64,000 bases of DNA from Nonlabens ulvanivorans (GCF_000755285.1 NZ_BBMK01000002.1:124001-188000), one strand, 5' to 3'; positions 29,074 through 39,011 are shown, counted from the first letter of the stretch. The notes: a model not told the origin generated them from the sequence alone. Program-made: numbers and translations.

Positions 29074-29093
29074 ATGTCAAATTATAAATTGAG

Positions 29094-29124
29094 AGTTTTA
29101 GTATTGTTAAATAATACTAAAACT
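29094..29124. promoter_or_regulatory. inverted repeat, likely TetR operator
   Basis: AGTTTTAGTATT and its exact reverse complement are separated by 7 nt (GTTAAAT), giving a 31-bp operator-like site. It lies immediately upstream of a -7 box TATGTTTG (about 29149-29156) and the TetR gene at 29175. Confidence 0.68.
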
Positions 29125-29174
29125 ATTTATTATTAATAGTAATACTATTATGTTTGTGCGGTAATACAATTACT

Positions 29175-29848
29175 ATGGATCAGTTACTACAAAATTTAAA
29201 AGTACAGATTAACGACAAGATCTTTGTAAAAGATCCTGAATCATCAGAGCTAGGCCAGCGTATCATTAGTAACAGTATTACTATGATACATGAAATGGGC
29301 TTTGAGCAATTTACCTTTAAAAAACTAGGTAAGTTAATAGGCTCTAATGAGAGTTCTATTTATAGATATTTTGAAAATAAACATAAGCTGTTGTTATACC
29401 TAACTTCATGGTATTGGGGGGCTGGTTAGAGTATCAGCTAGTCATTGAAACACTTAAAATTACTGTTTCTGGAGACCGGTTGAGTAGAGCAGTAGAAATT
29501 ATTACACAACCTATAGAACAGGATTCAAAGTTTGAACACATTGATGAGGTGGTTTTAAATAAAATCGTTATCTCAGAGTATTCTAAATCTTATCTTACTA
29601 AAGAGGTTGATGAAGAGAATAAAAGCGGCTACTTTACTATTTATAAAAGATTAGTGGAAAGAGTAAAGGACATGATTTTAATGGTGAATCCAGATTATCC
29701 ATATCCTTCTTCTTTAAGTAGCACCGTACTAGAAGGAGCATTACATCAACATTTTTTAAAAGATCATTTTAAAAATTTAACAGATTGTAATGATCAAGTA
29801 TCTCCTACAGACTACTTCAAACATTTAGTTTTTCAAACTTTAAAATAA
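29175..29848 (+). CDS. TetR/AcrR family regulator (frame break at G6 29416-29421)
   Basis: DNA-binding repressor with an N-terminal helix-turn-helix (IISNSITMIHEMGFEQFTFKKLG followed by NESSIYRYFENKHKLLLYL). The remainder is a helical ligand-binding domain. The frame breaks in the G6 run: SWYWG then stop, with WLEYQLVIETLKI in another frame; four or seven G restore it (about 224 aa). It is followed after 3 bp by the ABC/HlyD/TolC genes, so it probably controls that operon through the inverted repeat upstream. Its ligand is unknown. Confidence 0.88.
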
Positions 29849-29851
29849 ATC

Positions 29852-31525
29852 ATGGCAAAAAGTAAGAATATTTTAACCGCATGGCAGCGCTTAGTAAGAA
29901 TGCTTAAGTTGGATAAAAAAGATGTACGTCAGATTTTTTATTATGCCATATTTGCTGGATTAGTGGGTTTATCATTACCACTAGGGATACAGGCTATTAT
30001 TAATTTAATTCAAGGTGCACAAATTAGTACATCGTGGATTATACTGGTTATTTTAGTAACTCTAGGAGTTGCCTTTGGTGGTGTATTACAACTTATGCAA
30101 ATAAGGATTACTGAGAATATACAGCAAAAGATTTTTACACGTTCTTCTTTTGAATTTGCATATCGTTTTCCTAAAATAAAAATGAGTGAACTACACGGTA
30201 TATATCCGCCAGAGCTAGCAAATCGTTTTTTTGATACACTAACTATTCAAAAAAGTCTTTCAAAAATCCTAGTTGATTATCCTACTGCGTTATTACAAAT
30301 TCTCTTCGGCTTATTATTACTCTCATTCTACCATCCATTCTTTATAATTTATGGATTTCTACTAGTGTTGCTAGTATATATCCTATTTAAATTCACGGCA
30401 CAAAAGGGTCTCGATAGTAGTTTGATGGAATCCCAAAGTAAATATAAAGTAGCGCACTGGTTACAAGAGGTTGCTCGATCAATTGTAAGTTTCAAACTAT
30501 CTGGTAAGACAACACTTGCAGTAGATAAAAATGATCAACTTACATCTGAATATTTAAAGCACAGAGAAAAGCATTTTAATGTTTTAATCAGCCAGTTTTC
30601 ACAAATGATAGGTTTTAAGGTGCTGGTAACCGCAGGACTACTATTGATAGGTGGTATTTTAGTATTGAGCCAAGAAATGAATATAGGTCAGTTTGTAGCC
30701 GCAGAGTTGATTATTCTTATCATCATCGGTGCCGTAGAAAAATTAATTACAGGCTTAGAGTCGGTCTACGATGTTTTAACCTCATTAGAGAAATTAGGAA
30801 ATGTAGTAGATAAAGAATTAGAGCCTATGGATGGAGAAAAGCCATTCAAAGATGATGATAATTTCTCTGTCGATTTAGAACATGTAACTTATGAAGTAGA
30901 AGATAGAAGTTTACCTATCATAAATGATGTATCGCTTAAAATCACACAATCTTGTAATATCGCTTTAAGAGGTAGTAATGGAAGTGGTAAAGCAACTTTA
31001 TTGAGACTTATTACAGGTATTATAGATCCTACACACGGTAATATTTATGTGAATAATACGGACTTAAGAGGTGTTAATTTAAATTATTACAGATCTCACA
31101 TAGGCCAGTCGTTAACTGAAGAATCTCCTTTTGAAGGTACATTGAGAGAAAATATAACTTTTGGAGATCCTGAAATTACTGATGATCAGGTATACTGGGC
31201 TCTAAGTAAAGTAGGTTTAAATAGTTTTTTGAAAAAATTACCTCTAGGGTTAAAAACGATGTTATTCCCAGAAGGAAAACAACTATCCTATACCGTTTCT
31301 AAGAAGATCGTACTCGCTCGTAGTATAGTGCGCAAGCCTAAGATGTTAATACTCAAAGATCCTTTAGATCAATTTGATGATTCTGAGGCTGATAGAATCA
31401 TGGAGTTCTTAACAGATAAAAGTAATGGATGGTCCTTAATAGTAGTGAGTCAAAACCCTGCGTGGATTAGTAAATGTAGTCGAGTAGTGACACTAGATCA
31501 AGGAAGATTAATAGAAGATAAATAA
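29852..31525 (+). CDS. ABC exporter half-transporter with degenerate ATPase motifs
   Basis: A 557-aa fusion of a six-helix exporter domain (residues about 25-310) and a nucleotide-binding domain (about 335-557). It looks like a type I secretion/lipid exporter. The Q-loop region (HIGQSLTEESPFEGTLRENI) is recognisable, but the catalytic elements are altered: Walker A is GSNGSGKAT (the Mg-coordinating Ser/Thr is Ala); the signature LSGGQ is LSYTVSKK; Walker B LILKDPLD lacks the catalytic Glu; and the switch His is Gln (VVSQNPAW). Hydrolysis therefore looks doubtful. It is read with a HlyD-like and a TolC-like gene. Confidence 0.9.
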   Translation: MAKSKNILTAWQRLVRMLKLDKKDVRQIFYYAIFAGLVGLSLPLGIQAIINLIQGAQISTSWIILVILVTLGVAFGGVLQLMQIRITENIQQKIFTRSSFEFAYRFPKIKMSELHGIYPPELANRFFDTLTIQKSLSKILVDYPTALLQILFGLLLLSFYHPFFIIYGFLLVLLVYILFKFTAQKGLDSSLMESQSKYKVAHWLQEVARSIVSFKLSGKTTLAVDKNDQLTSEYLKHREKHFNVLISQFSQMIGFKVLVTAGLLLIGGILVLSQEMNIGQFVAAELIILIIIGAVEKLITGLESVYDVLTSLEKLGNVVDKELEPMDGEKPFKDDDNFSVDLEHVTYEVEDRSLPIINDVSLKITQSCNIALRGSNGSGKATLLRLITGIIDPTHGNIYVNNTDLRGVNLNYYRSHIGQSLTEESPFEGTLRENITFGDPEITDDQVYWALSKVGLNSFLKKLPLGLKTMLFPEGKQLSYTVSKKIVLARSIVRKPKMLILKDPLDQFDDSEADRIMEFLTDKSNGWSLIVVSQNPAWISKCSRVVTLDQGRLIEDK

Positions 31526-31531
31526 AGAACG

Positions 31532-32887
31532 ATGCTCAATATATCTCAAACAGAATTAGTTAAAAGGCTAGACCTTATTAATTATAAGTCGGGTCAGCGT
31601 GTTCTAGAACGTAGACACTATAAATATTTCAATAGATTTTTAACGGGTGCGGCTATTGCTTGTGTAGTGATCCTGTTTTTACCATGGACTCAAAATGTCA
31701 CTGGTAATGGGTATGTAACTACACTTACTCCAGATCAACGACCTCAAACTATTCAATCACCTATTCCAGGTAGGATAGAGCAGTGGCATGTAAGAGAAGG
31801 CGATTATGTTGCAAAGGGTGATACCATCTTACGCATTAGCGAGATTAAAAATGAATACTTTGATCCTAATCTGGTAAAACGTACCGGACAGCAAATTGAT
31901 GCTAAAACGATGAGTGTTTCATCTTATGGTGAGAAGGTAAAAGCATTAGATAATCAGATTGCTGCTCTCGCACAAGAAAGAGAGTTGAAATTTGAGCAAG
32001 GACGTAATAAGTTGATGCAGTCACGATTAAAGGTGACCACCGATAGTATTGATTATATCGCTGCACAAACTAATTTAAAAATAGCCGAAACTCAATTACA
32101 ACGTGCTCAAACTTTAAATGATGAAGGCTTAAAACCCATGACTGAGGTTGAAGAAAAACGGTTGAAAACTCAGGAGACTCAAGCCAAATTAATATCGCAA
32201 GAAAACAAATTATTAACCAGTCGTAACGATATCATCAATGCACAAATTGATTTAAACCGCATACAGCAAGAATATGCCGAAAAGATTGCCAAAGCTCGTA
32301 GTGATCAATATACCGCACAATCCAGTCAATTTGATGCTGAGGCACAAGTTTCTAAATTAGAAACGGATCGCACAAATTATCAAATGCGTAATGACCTGTA
32401 TTTCATTACAGCACCACAAAACGGTTACATTAATAAAGCGATCTTTGGAGGATTAGGAGAAACCTTTAAGGAAGGTGAGCCATTAGTAAACGTTATGCCT
32501 GCAGACTACGATCTGGCAGTAGAAACCTTTGTTGAACCACTAGATTTACCTTTAATTCATCTCGGTGAAGAGGTTCGTGTACAGTTTGATGGATGGCCTG
32601 CAATTGTTTTCTCTGGTTGGCCTAATGTTTCCTACGGTACCTACGGCGCAAAGGTAGTTGCTGTTGAGACTTTTATCAGTGATAACGGAAAGTATCGCGT
32701 CTTACTAGCACCAGATGAGAATGATCATCCATGGCCTACAGCATTGCGTGCCGGCTCTGGTGCATACACGATTGCACTTTTAGAAGATGTGCCTATTTGG
32801 TATGAACTATGGCGACGTTTAAATGGTTTCCCACCTAATTATTATCAGCCTAAAACCACAAATGATGCCGATAAGAAAAAGAAGTAA
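31532..32887 (+). CDS. HlyD-family periplasmic adaptor
   Basis: Membrane-fusion protein linking the inner-membrane ABC protein to the TolC-like channel. One N-terminal membrane helix (FLTGAAIACVVILFLPW, about residues 34-50) leads to a lipoyl half (IPGRIEQWHVREGDYVAKGDTILRI), a long coiled coil (about 115-290) and the second lipoyl/beta-barrel half (YFITAPQNGYINKAIFGG, VRVQFDGWPAIVFSGWP). Length 451 aa. It follows the ABC gene by 6 bp and overlaps the TolC-like gene. Confidence 0.92.
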   Translation: MLNISQTELVKRLDLINYKSGQRVLERRHYKYFNRFLTGAAIACVVILFLPWTQNVTGNGYVTTLTPDQRPQTIQSPIPGRIEQWHVREGDYVAKGDTILRISEIKNEYFDPNLVKRTGQQIDAKTMSVSSYGEKVKALDNQIAALAQERELKFEQGRNKLMQSRLKVTTDSIDYIAAQTNLKIAETQLQRAQTLNDEGLKPMTEVEEKRLKTQETQAKLISQENKLLTSRNDIINAQIDLNRIQQEYAEKIAKARSDQYTAQSSQFDAEAQVSKLETDRTNYQMRNDLYFITAPQNGYINKAIFGGLGETFKEGEPLVNVMPADYDLAVETFVEPLDLPLIHLGEEVRVQFDGWPAIVFSGWPNVSYGTYGAKVVAVETFISDNGKYRVLLAPDENDHPWPTALRAGSGAYTIALLEDVPIWYELWRRLNGFPPNYYQPKTTNDADKKKK

Positions 32888-34340
32888 TACATTACTCATT
32901 CTTGGATTGCTGGTAAGCTTTTTAATGAATGCCGTTGTGGTAGAGAGTTCGCTTTCGCGAAAGCGTATAAATTATAGCTATCAACAATCAACTATTACTC
33001 TAGACTCAACTCAGATGAGTTTTAGAGAATATATGGGATTTGTGAAAGCGCATCATCCTATTGCAAAACAAGCGCAGTTACTTATCGATGGTGGACAAGC
33101 AAATTTGCTGCGTTCTCGTGGTGGATTTGATCCTAAGATTGAAGTAGATTATGACCGTAAAGAGTTTAAAGGAACAGAGTATTATGATCAACTTAATGCG
33201 ATGTTCAAAATACCAACCTGGTATGGTGTTGAATTTAAAGCTGGTGTAGAACGCAATGAAGGTACATTTTTAGATCCTTCAAATACAGTTCCCGAAAATG
33301 GATTGTATAATGCTGGTGTAAGCGTTAATCTAGGTCAAGGTTTTTTGATAAATGACCGTATGGCGACTTTGCGCAAAGCAAAAATTTATAATGAGCAAAG
33401 TATAGTCGATCGTGATTTATTGGTAAATGCGGTGTTATATGAAGCAGCACTAGCATATTTTAAGTGGTGGCAAATCCATGAAGAATTTAAAGTTTATGAT
33501 CAGTTTTATGAAAATGCTCAGATAAGATTTCAAGCAGTAAAAAGTAGCTTTCAAGCCGGTGATAAAGCTGCCATTGATACTGTTGAGGCAGGCATTGCGG
33601 CACAAAACAGAGCACTTAATAGAGAGCAAGCACGCATACAGCTAGTTAAACAGCGCCTCGAACTTTCTAATTTTCTATGGCTCAATGAAGTGCCAGTAGA
33701 ATTACAGCCTAATATAGTGCCTCAAGAAGATTTAAATAACGAGATTGATACAACACTTGAGATTTATGGATTTACTTTAAATGAGTTTACTATCGAGAAC
33801 CATCCTAAGTTACGTTCTATGAATTTTAAAATAGATCAGTTAGATATTGATAGACGACTAAAGGCAAATAAATTATTACCTAAGTTAACACTGGATTACA
33901 ATTTTCTGTCTCCAGAATGGAATGAGTTAAATAGTTTTCAAACAGCAAATTATAAAGGTGGTATTACTTTTTCTATGCCCTTATTTTTAAGAAAAGAACG
34001 AGGCGATTTAAGACTAGCAAAAATTAAAATTGCAGATGCGCAATATGACCTTGCATCTTCACAATTAGAGATAAAAAATAAAGTTACCAGTATTTTTAAT
34101 GAACTAGATTCTTATAATATACAGGTGAATATGATTACAGGTATTGTAGAGTCATCACAGATAATGTTGACAGGAGAAGAACGCAAATTTGAATTAGGAG
34201 ATAGCTCTTTGTTTCTTATCAATAGTAGAGAAGTTAAACTTATCGATTCAAAGCTTAAAGAAATTAATACTTATAAAAAGCTCTTTATATCAAAAGCAAA
34301 TTTATTTAAGAGCCTAGCGGTAATGCCAGAGAACTTGTAA
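32862..34340 (+). CDS. TolC-family outer membrane efflux protein
   Basis: About 492 aa; the start is one of two ATG codons at 32862/32865, inside the end of the HlyD-like gene. A hydrophobic signal (TLLILGLLVSFLMNAVVVESS) precedes a mature protein with TolC-type long helical repeats: FREYMGFVKAHHPIAKQAQLLIDGG, ARIQLVKQRLELSNFLW, and near the C-terminus EIKNKVTSIFNELDSYNIQ. A palindrome copy at 32950-32965 lies at the end of the signal peptide, read as SLSRKR. It completes the tripartite export system. Confidence 0.88.
   Translation: MMPIRKRSNTLLILGLLVSFLMNAVVVESSLSRKRINYSYQQSTITLDSTQMSFREYMGFVKAHHPIAKQAQLLIDGGQANLLRSRGGFDPKIEVDYDRKEFKGTEYYDQLNAMFKIPTWYGVEFKAGVERNEGTFLDPSNTVPENGLYNAGVSVNLGQGFLINDRMATLRKAKIYNEQSIVDRDLLVNAVLYEAALAYFKWWQIHEEFKVYDQFYENAQIRFQAVKSSFQAGDKAAIDTVEAGIAAQNRALNREQARIQLVKQRLELSNFLWLNEVPVELQPNIVPQEDLNNEIDTTLEIYGFTLNEFTIENHPKLRSMNFKIDQLDIDRRLKANKLLPKLTLDYNFLSPEWNELNSFQTANYKGGITFSMPLFLRKERGDLRLAKIKIADAQYDLASSQLEIKNKVTSIFNELDSYNIQVNMITGIVESSQIMLTGEERKFELGDSSLFLINSREVKLIDSKLKEINTYKKLFISKANLFKSLAVMPENL
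32950..32965. repeat. iterated palindrome copy 7 (perfect)
   Basis: CGCTTTCGCGAAAGCG, in frame as SLSRKR at the end of the TolC-like signal peptide. Confidence 0.9.
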
Positions 34341-34471
34341 ACGTAGGAAACTTTTTCACGCAACCATCTGGTAATTAGTTCATCTATAGAATAAGTCAGT
34401 AGTCTAAAATAATCAGTATTGATATTTAATGACCATGATTTAAACTAACTTCTAACCATAAACCAACCGCC

Positions 34472-37400
34472 ATGAAAAGATTTTTACTCTTAACAGTTTT
34501 ACTGGTAACTACCATTGCTACAGCACAAGTAACTGTAGGTCCAGTTCCAGATTATATTCTATGTGATGATGTCTCCAATGACGGAACAGAACTTTTTGAT
34601 TTAACTTTTTGGGATGCTACGGCAATTGGGAATCAAAGTCCTGCGACGCACAGTGCAACTTATTTTTCTTCCCAATTTGATGCTGTTAATAATTTGAATC
34701 AATTGCCCATGGCAAATTATTCAAACGTCACTAATCCCGAGTTGATATTTATACGTGTAGATGATAATGCAACGGGTAACTTTAATATCACTACAGGTAA
34801 TTTAATAGTTGAGACCTTACCTGTTGTCAATAATCTACAGACCTTTACTTATTGCGGTTCAATTACTGCTACCGGTGAGGTTCAAGTAGATCTTTATGAT
34901 ATCGAGCCATTTATGTCAAATGGTCAGAACAATTTGCTTTTCACTTATTTTTTAAGTCAGCAAGATGCAGATAGTAATTCAAATCCGCTTTCTACAACTT
35001 TTATCCATCAGGCAAACTCTCCTGTAGATTTATTTATACGAGTACAAACTTCATTAAATTGTCATATAGTCATTAATGTAGTTGCAATTCTAACAGACTG
35101 TAATCAGAATACTCAAGTAGTAGATCTAGAAGAGTGCGAGGATCAAAATAACACAACGTGTTTTGATTTAAACGTGAATGATTTTCCAGCTCTCGGAACA
35201 CTTTCACCAAACCAGTATAGTGTCACTTATCATATTTCTCAAGCAGATGCTGATAACAACGTAAACCCATTAACTTCTCCTTATTGTACATCTACATCTC
35301 AACCTATCTTTGTTAGAGTACACGACCTTACTACAGGAAGTGGAGATACTTCTCAATCATTTAATTTATTTATCAATCCAGCACCACCAGTATTTAGTTT
35401 AACACCTATTGATGGTTGTGATAACGATGGAGATGGAATTATAGATTGGGACAGTAGTACGGTACTTGCAGAGATTGACGCCACTGCAACACCTAATATA
35501 GACAGTGCGTTTACAGAGTACTATTTAACGCAGCAAGATGCTTTAGATCGTGTTAATTTAATAGGTTTTGGAGCAAACTTTTCAACGACAGCAACAGTCA
35601 GTCAAGTTTATGTTAGAACAGATTTTTTCCCTTCGGGTTGTGCTAGCGCCTCTCCATTACAGTTATTTACAGACCCAAATTGTTTCTCCATAGGCAATCC
35701 GTCTCATTTATTACAATGTGCAGATCCTGGAGTTCAAGTGTGTTTTGATCTCACACAACACGCTGGTCAAATAATGGCAAATAATAATCCTACTGATTTC
35801 AGTATTTCTTATCATACCAGTGATGCAGATGCAAATACCGATACAAGCGCGATATCAGCTCCTAACAATTACTGTATAAATAGTAATCAGATCATATACT
35901 TCAGACTAGAAGAAAATGCAACAGGAGCCTATAGAGTAGGTAGTTTTGATCTTTTTATTAATACTTATACCTATGATAACACAACTTCACTGATATTAGA
36001 TGAGTGCGATGTCGATCTTAATGGAAATGTAGATTTTGATCTTACTGTAGTGGCAAATCAACTTAACACAGGTAACGTATTAACCTACTATGAAGACATA
36101 TCTAGTGTGCAAAATGAAACAACACCTATAATAAACCCTTCTATTTATAGCTTTGCAGTGAATAATCAATTCAATACTGTTTTTGTTAGAGAAACGGTAG
36201 CTGGTGATTGTGATGTGATTTATTCCATACAGTTAAACGCTCAAGGCAATTGTAATAACTCGTACCTCTGTGACAATGCACTCTCATTGTGTGATCGTAT
36301 AGGTCAACCATTCATTAATATTTTTGATGGTTCAACTGCCGAAGCTGGGAACTATTATCCCTTTTCTTCAGCTACAGGACCTCGCAATCCGTCATGGTTT
36401 TATATTCCTATTGAAACTAGCGGTGATTTAACTATTGAGGTGTGGCAAAATACCCAACCAGATTTCCAAGGCCAAGATCTAGATATCGATTATGCATTAT
36501 ACGGTCCGTTTACAACCGCTACAGGTGGTTGTGCAAATGGAATTACTCAAGGTAATTATGTAGATCATAGTTTCTCTGTAAACATGCCAGAAGTTGGGCA
36601 AATCAATAATGCACAAGCTGGAGAATACTATCTACTGTTGACTTCAAACTTTTCAAGTACTCCAGGTTTCTTAAAAGTAGAAATAGGTGCAGGAAGCACT
36701 GCAACTGTAAATTGTGATGGAATCAGAATGCAATCTATGCTAGATGTTAACTTAAATGGAGTAGTGGACGCAACAGATGTTCCTTTTCCATTAGGAATAT
36801 TTGATTGGGAAAAGAACATGTCTGGTAATGTAATGCAAGTGGTAACACCACAATCTGCATATACATTATATGATTCAGATCCAACAAATAGTTACGATTT
36901 AGGTTATGCTGTATTACCAGCTTATACCGCTAATTATTCTGTTTCTCCAGCAACATATGCAGGACAGACTATCCCAGCAGGATCAGGAGTAACAAAACGA
37001 GATTTCTTAGTAACACCTCTTGCTGCTTATGAAGATGTAGTGGTTTACATTATACCGCAACAACAACCACGACCAGGTTTTACTTATAAAGAAACCGTCG
37101 TTTATGCAAATCTAGGAACTACACCTGTGGCAACGGGACAATTACAATATACTTATGACACACAGCTCTCTATAGTTGCTGTAGATGATCCAGCGGCGGT
37201 CATTAACCCGTTGACTGTGGACTTAAACTATACTAATCTATTACCATTTGAATACCGCACTATGGAAATAGAGATGCAAATACCAGTGATTCCTAATATT
37301 AATCTAGGAGATATTTTAACAAATACCGCAAGTGTAACACCTGTTGCAAATGACATCACGCCGAACAACAATTTAAGTATAAGTTCACAAATCGTCATAG

Positions 37401-38083
37401 GTAGTTATGACCCTAATGATAAAATGGAATCTCGTGGAGCGTTTATTAACCCAGCAGAGTTTGGTCCTAACGATTACTTCTATTATACCATCAGATTTGA
37501 AAATACAGGAACCGCTAGTGCGATTAATGTACGTATAGAAGATACACTAGACGCACAACTAGACTGGGATTCTATAGAGATGATAGACGCAAGTCATACT
37601 TATGTTATGGAACGTATGGAAGATCAAGTCATATGGAGATTTGACAATATCTTATTGCCAGACTCTACCACAGATCCAGTAGGCGCAAATGGTTATGTGT
37701 ACTTTAAAATCAAACCTACAATATCAATAGAAGGAACGGTAATACCTAATACGGCCGAAATTTATTTTGATTTCAATCCGCCTATTATTACTAATACGTT
37801 TACATCAACTTTCCAAACGCCGTTAAGTATTGATACACCACAAACAGTAAACTTCAGCCTCGTACCTAATCCTACTTCTGGAATCGTACAGGTAAACTTG
37901 CAAAATGGTATTTTAGATAACGCACAAGTTGTTTTATACGATGTCAGAGGTAGAATTACGCTTTCGCGAAAGCTGACCAATAATAATCCTCAACTAGATC
38001 TTACTGACCTGCCTGCTGGAATCTACATTGCTGAGTTGCGCAATGGAGATGAAACTTATACCGCTAAAGTGGTGAAGCAATAA
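34472..38083 (+). CDS. large T9SS-secreted surface protein with repeated modules
   Basis: 1203 aa, secreted. Signal peptide MKRFLLLTVLLVTTIATAQ; the last ~75 residues are a type A Por secretion tail (FSLVPNPTSGIVQVNL, VVLYDVRGR, LDLTDLPAGIYIAEL) directing export by the type IX system. Residues 20-590 hold about six diverged ~95-residue modules, each starting near a C-x(4-8)-F-D-L motif (EECEDQNNTTCFDLN, LQCADPGVQVCFDLT, DECDVDLNGNVDFDLT) and containing YH/SQxDAxxxxNP phrases. Residues about 960-1120 resemble a DUF11-like stalk domain (FENTGTASAINVRIEDTLDAQ). A role in adhesion or matrix is inference. A palindrome copy lies in the sorting tail. Confidence 0.9.
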   Translation: MKRFLLLTVLLVTTIATAQVTVGPVPDYILCDDVSNDGTELFDLTFWDATAIGNQSPATHSATYFSSQFDAVNNLNQLPMANYSNVTNPELIFIRVDDNATGNFNITTGNLIVETLPVVNNLQTFTYCGSITATGEVQVDLYDIEPFMSNGQNNLLFTYFLSQQDADSNSNPLSTTFIHQANSPVDLFIRVQTSLNCHIVINVVAILTDCNQNTQVVDLEECEDQNNTTCFDLNVNDFPALGTLSPNQYSVTYHISQADADNNVNPLTSPYCTSTSQPIFVRVHDLTTGSGDTSQSFNLFINPAPPVFSLTPIDGCDNDGDGIIDWDSSTVLAEIDATATPNIDSAFTEYYLTQQDALDRVNLIGFGANFSTTATVSQVYVRTDFFPSGCASASPLQLFTDPNCFSIGNPSHLLQCADPGVQVCFDLTQHAGQIMANNNPTDFSISYHTSDADANTDTSAISAPNNYCINSNQIIYFRLEENATGAYRVGSFDLFINTYTYDNTTSLILDECDVDLNGNVDFDLTVVANQLNTGNVLTYYEDISSVQNETTPIINPSIYSFAVNNQFNTVFVRETVAGDCDVIYSIQLNAQGNCNNSYLCDNALSLCDRIGQPFINIFDGSTAEAGNYYPFSSATGPRNPSWFYIPIETSGDLTIEVWQNTQPDFQGQDLDIDYALYGPFTTATGGCANGITQGNYVDHSFSVNMPEVGQINNAQAGEYYLLLTSNFSSTPGFLKVEIGAGSTATVNCDGIRMQSMLDVNLNGVVDATDVPFPLGIFDWEKNMSGNVMQVVTPQSAYTLYDSDPTNSYDLGYAVLPAYTANYSVSPATYAGQTIPAGSGVTKRDFLVTPLAAYEDVVVYIIPQQQPRPGFTYKETVVYANLGTTPVATGQLQYTYDTQLSIVAVDDPAAVINPLTVDLNYTNLLPFEYRTMEIEMQIPVIPNINLGDILTNTASVTPVANDITPNNNLSISSQIVIGSYDPNDKMESRGAFINPAEFGPNDYFYYTIRFENTGTASAINVRIEDTLDAQLDWDSIEMIDASHTYVMERMEDQVIWRFDNILLPDSTTDPVGANGYVYFKIKPTISIEGTVIPNTAEIYFDFNPPIITNTFTSTFQTPLSIDTPQTVNFSLVPNPTSGIVQVNLQNGILDNAQVVLYDVRGRITLSRKLTNNNPQLDLTDLPAGIYIAELRNGDETYTAKVVKQ
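37959..37974. repeat. iterated palindrome copy 8 (last base differs)
   Basis: CGCTTTCGCGAAAGCT; in frame as TLSRKL inside the T9SS sorting tail. Confidence 0.88.
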
Positions 38084-38107
38084 TTAAATGCTTCATTAAA
38101 TTCTAAT

Positions 38108-38143
38108 AAAAAAAGCCTCGATGAGTTATCGAGGCTTTTTATT
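38108..38143. terminator. bidirectional terminator between the T9SS protein and rluF
   Basis: Stem AAAAGCCTCGAT / ATCGAGGCTTTT with A/T runs on both sides, serving convergent genes. Confidence 0.9.
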
Positions 38144-38156
38144 TATAAATAAATGG

Positions 38157-38918
38157 TTAATCTACTTCGTCAGAAATATTATTTTCTTCCTGATATATTT
38201 TTGTACTTTCTGCGGTTAGTCTGTAGATTTCATCGAGTTCTTCTTGAGTTAAATCACGGTAAGTTCCTTTAGGGACATCAAGCTCGACATTCATAATACG
38301 GATACGTTTTAATTTTGTCACACGATAATCTAGATACTCACACATGCGACGTATTTGTCTATTGAGCCCTTGTGTTAACACAATTCTAAAAGTTTTGCGA
38401 CCTATTTGTTCTACTTCACATTTTTTAGTAATCGTATCGAGAATAGGTATTCCAGAAGCCATTTTTTGAATAAATTGATCATTTATACTATGGTCTACGG
38501 TAACAATATATTCTTTCCCATGATTATTACGGGAACGCAGTATCTTATTTACAATGTCTCCATCATTAGTTAAAAAAATCAATCCTTCACTCATTTTATC
38601 TAGACGACCGATTGGGAAAATACGTGTCGGATAATTGATGTACTCTATAATATTATCAGGTTCAACACGTGTGTCTGTAGTACATACAATCCCAGTAGGT
38701 TTGTGAAATGCAATGTAAACAGGCTTTTCTTTCTTTTTTGAAATAGGTTCACCATCTACAGCAACTTTATCATCGGGTTGAACTTTAGTTCCCATTTCAG
38801 GTACAGAACCATTGATGGTGACGCGTTGTTGCTCGATTAATCTATCTGCGGCACGACGTGAGCAAAAACCTTGTTCACTCAAGTATTTATTAATGCGTAT
38901 TCCTTTGTTTTCAGACAT
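38157..38918 (-). CDS. rluF: 23S rRNA pseudouridine synthase, RluF/RluB type
   Basis: Converts uridine to pseudouridine in 23S rRNA. The start MSENKGIRINKYLSEQGF at 38918 opens an S4 RNA-binding domain (CSRRAADRLIEQQRVTING). The catalytic region has PIGRLDKMSEGLIFLTNDG with the catalytic Asp, and LTQGLNRQIRRMCEYLDYRV. An Asp-poor C-terminal tail follows. Length 254 aa. RluF (U2604) is the closest match from the GLNRQIRRMCE motif; RluB/E cannot be excluded. A TACCTTTG box on the minus strand (38923-38930) lies just before the start. Confidence 0.88.
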   Translation of the reverse strand: MSENKGIRINKYLSEQGFCSRRAADRLIEQQRVTINGSVPEMGTKVQPDDKVAVDGEPISKKKEKPVYIAFHKPTGIVCTTDTRVEPDNIIEYINYPTRIFPIGRLDKMSEGLIFLTNDGDIVNKILRSRNNHGKEYIVTVDHSINDQFIQKMASGIPILDTITKKCEVEQIGRKTFRIVLTQGLNRQIRRMCEYLDYRVTKLKRIRIMNVELDVPKGTYRDLTQEELDEIYRLTAESTKIYQEENNISDEVD

Positions 38919-38922
38919 GTGG

Positions 38923-38930
38923 CAAAGGTA
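38923..38930 (-). promoter_or_regulatory. -7 promoter box for rluF
   Basis: On the minus strand the sequence is TACCTTTG, matching TAnnTTTG, only 4 nt before the ATG, implying a very short leader. Confidence 0.45.
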
Positions 38931-38967
38931 GGATTTTGAGTTTATATTTTCTTCTTTAAAGATGTTA

Positions 38968-38994
38968 TTGACACTATAGTTCAACCTACCTTTG
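38968..38994 (+). promoter_or_regulatory. promoter for the 39012 gene
   Basis: TTG (38968-38970) and TACCTTTG (38987-38994) with a 16-nt spacer, 17 nt before the ATG. Confidence 0.5.
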
Positions 38995-39011
38995 TGCTTT
39001 AATTTATTTTC

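Noticed and set aside
29852..34340. Bacteriocin or toxin type I secretion operon.
   Set aside because: No substrate gene with a leader or RTX repeats and no peptidase domain is near; only the transporter parts are present.
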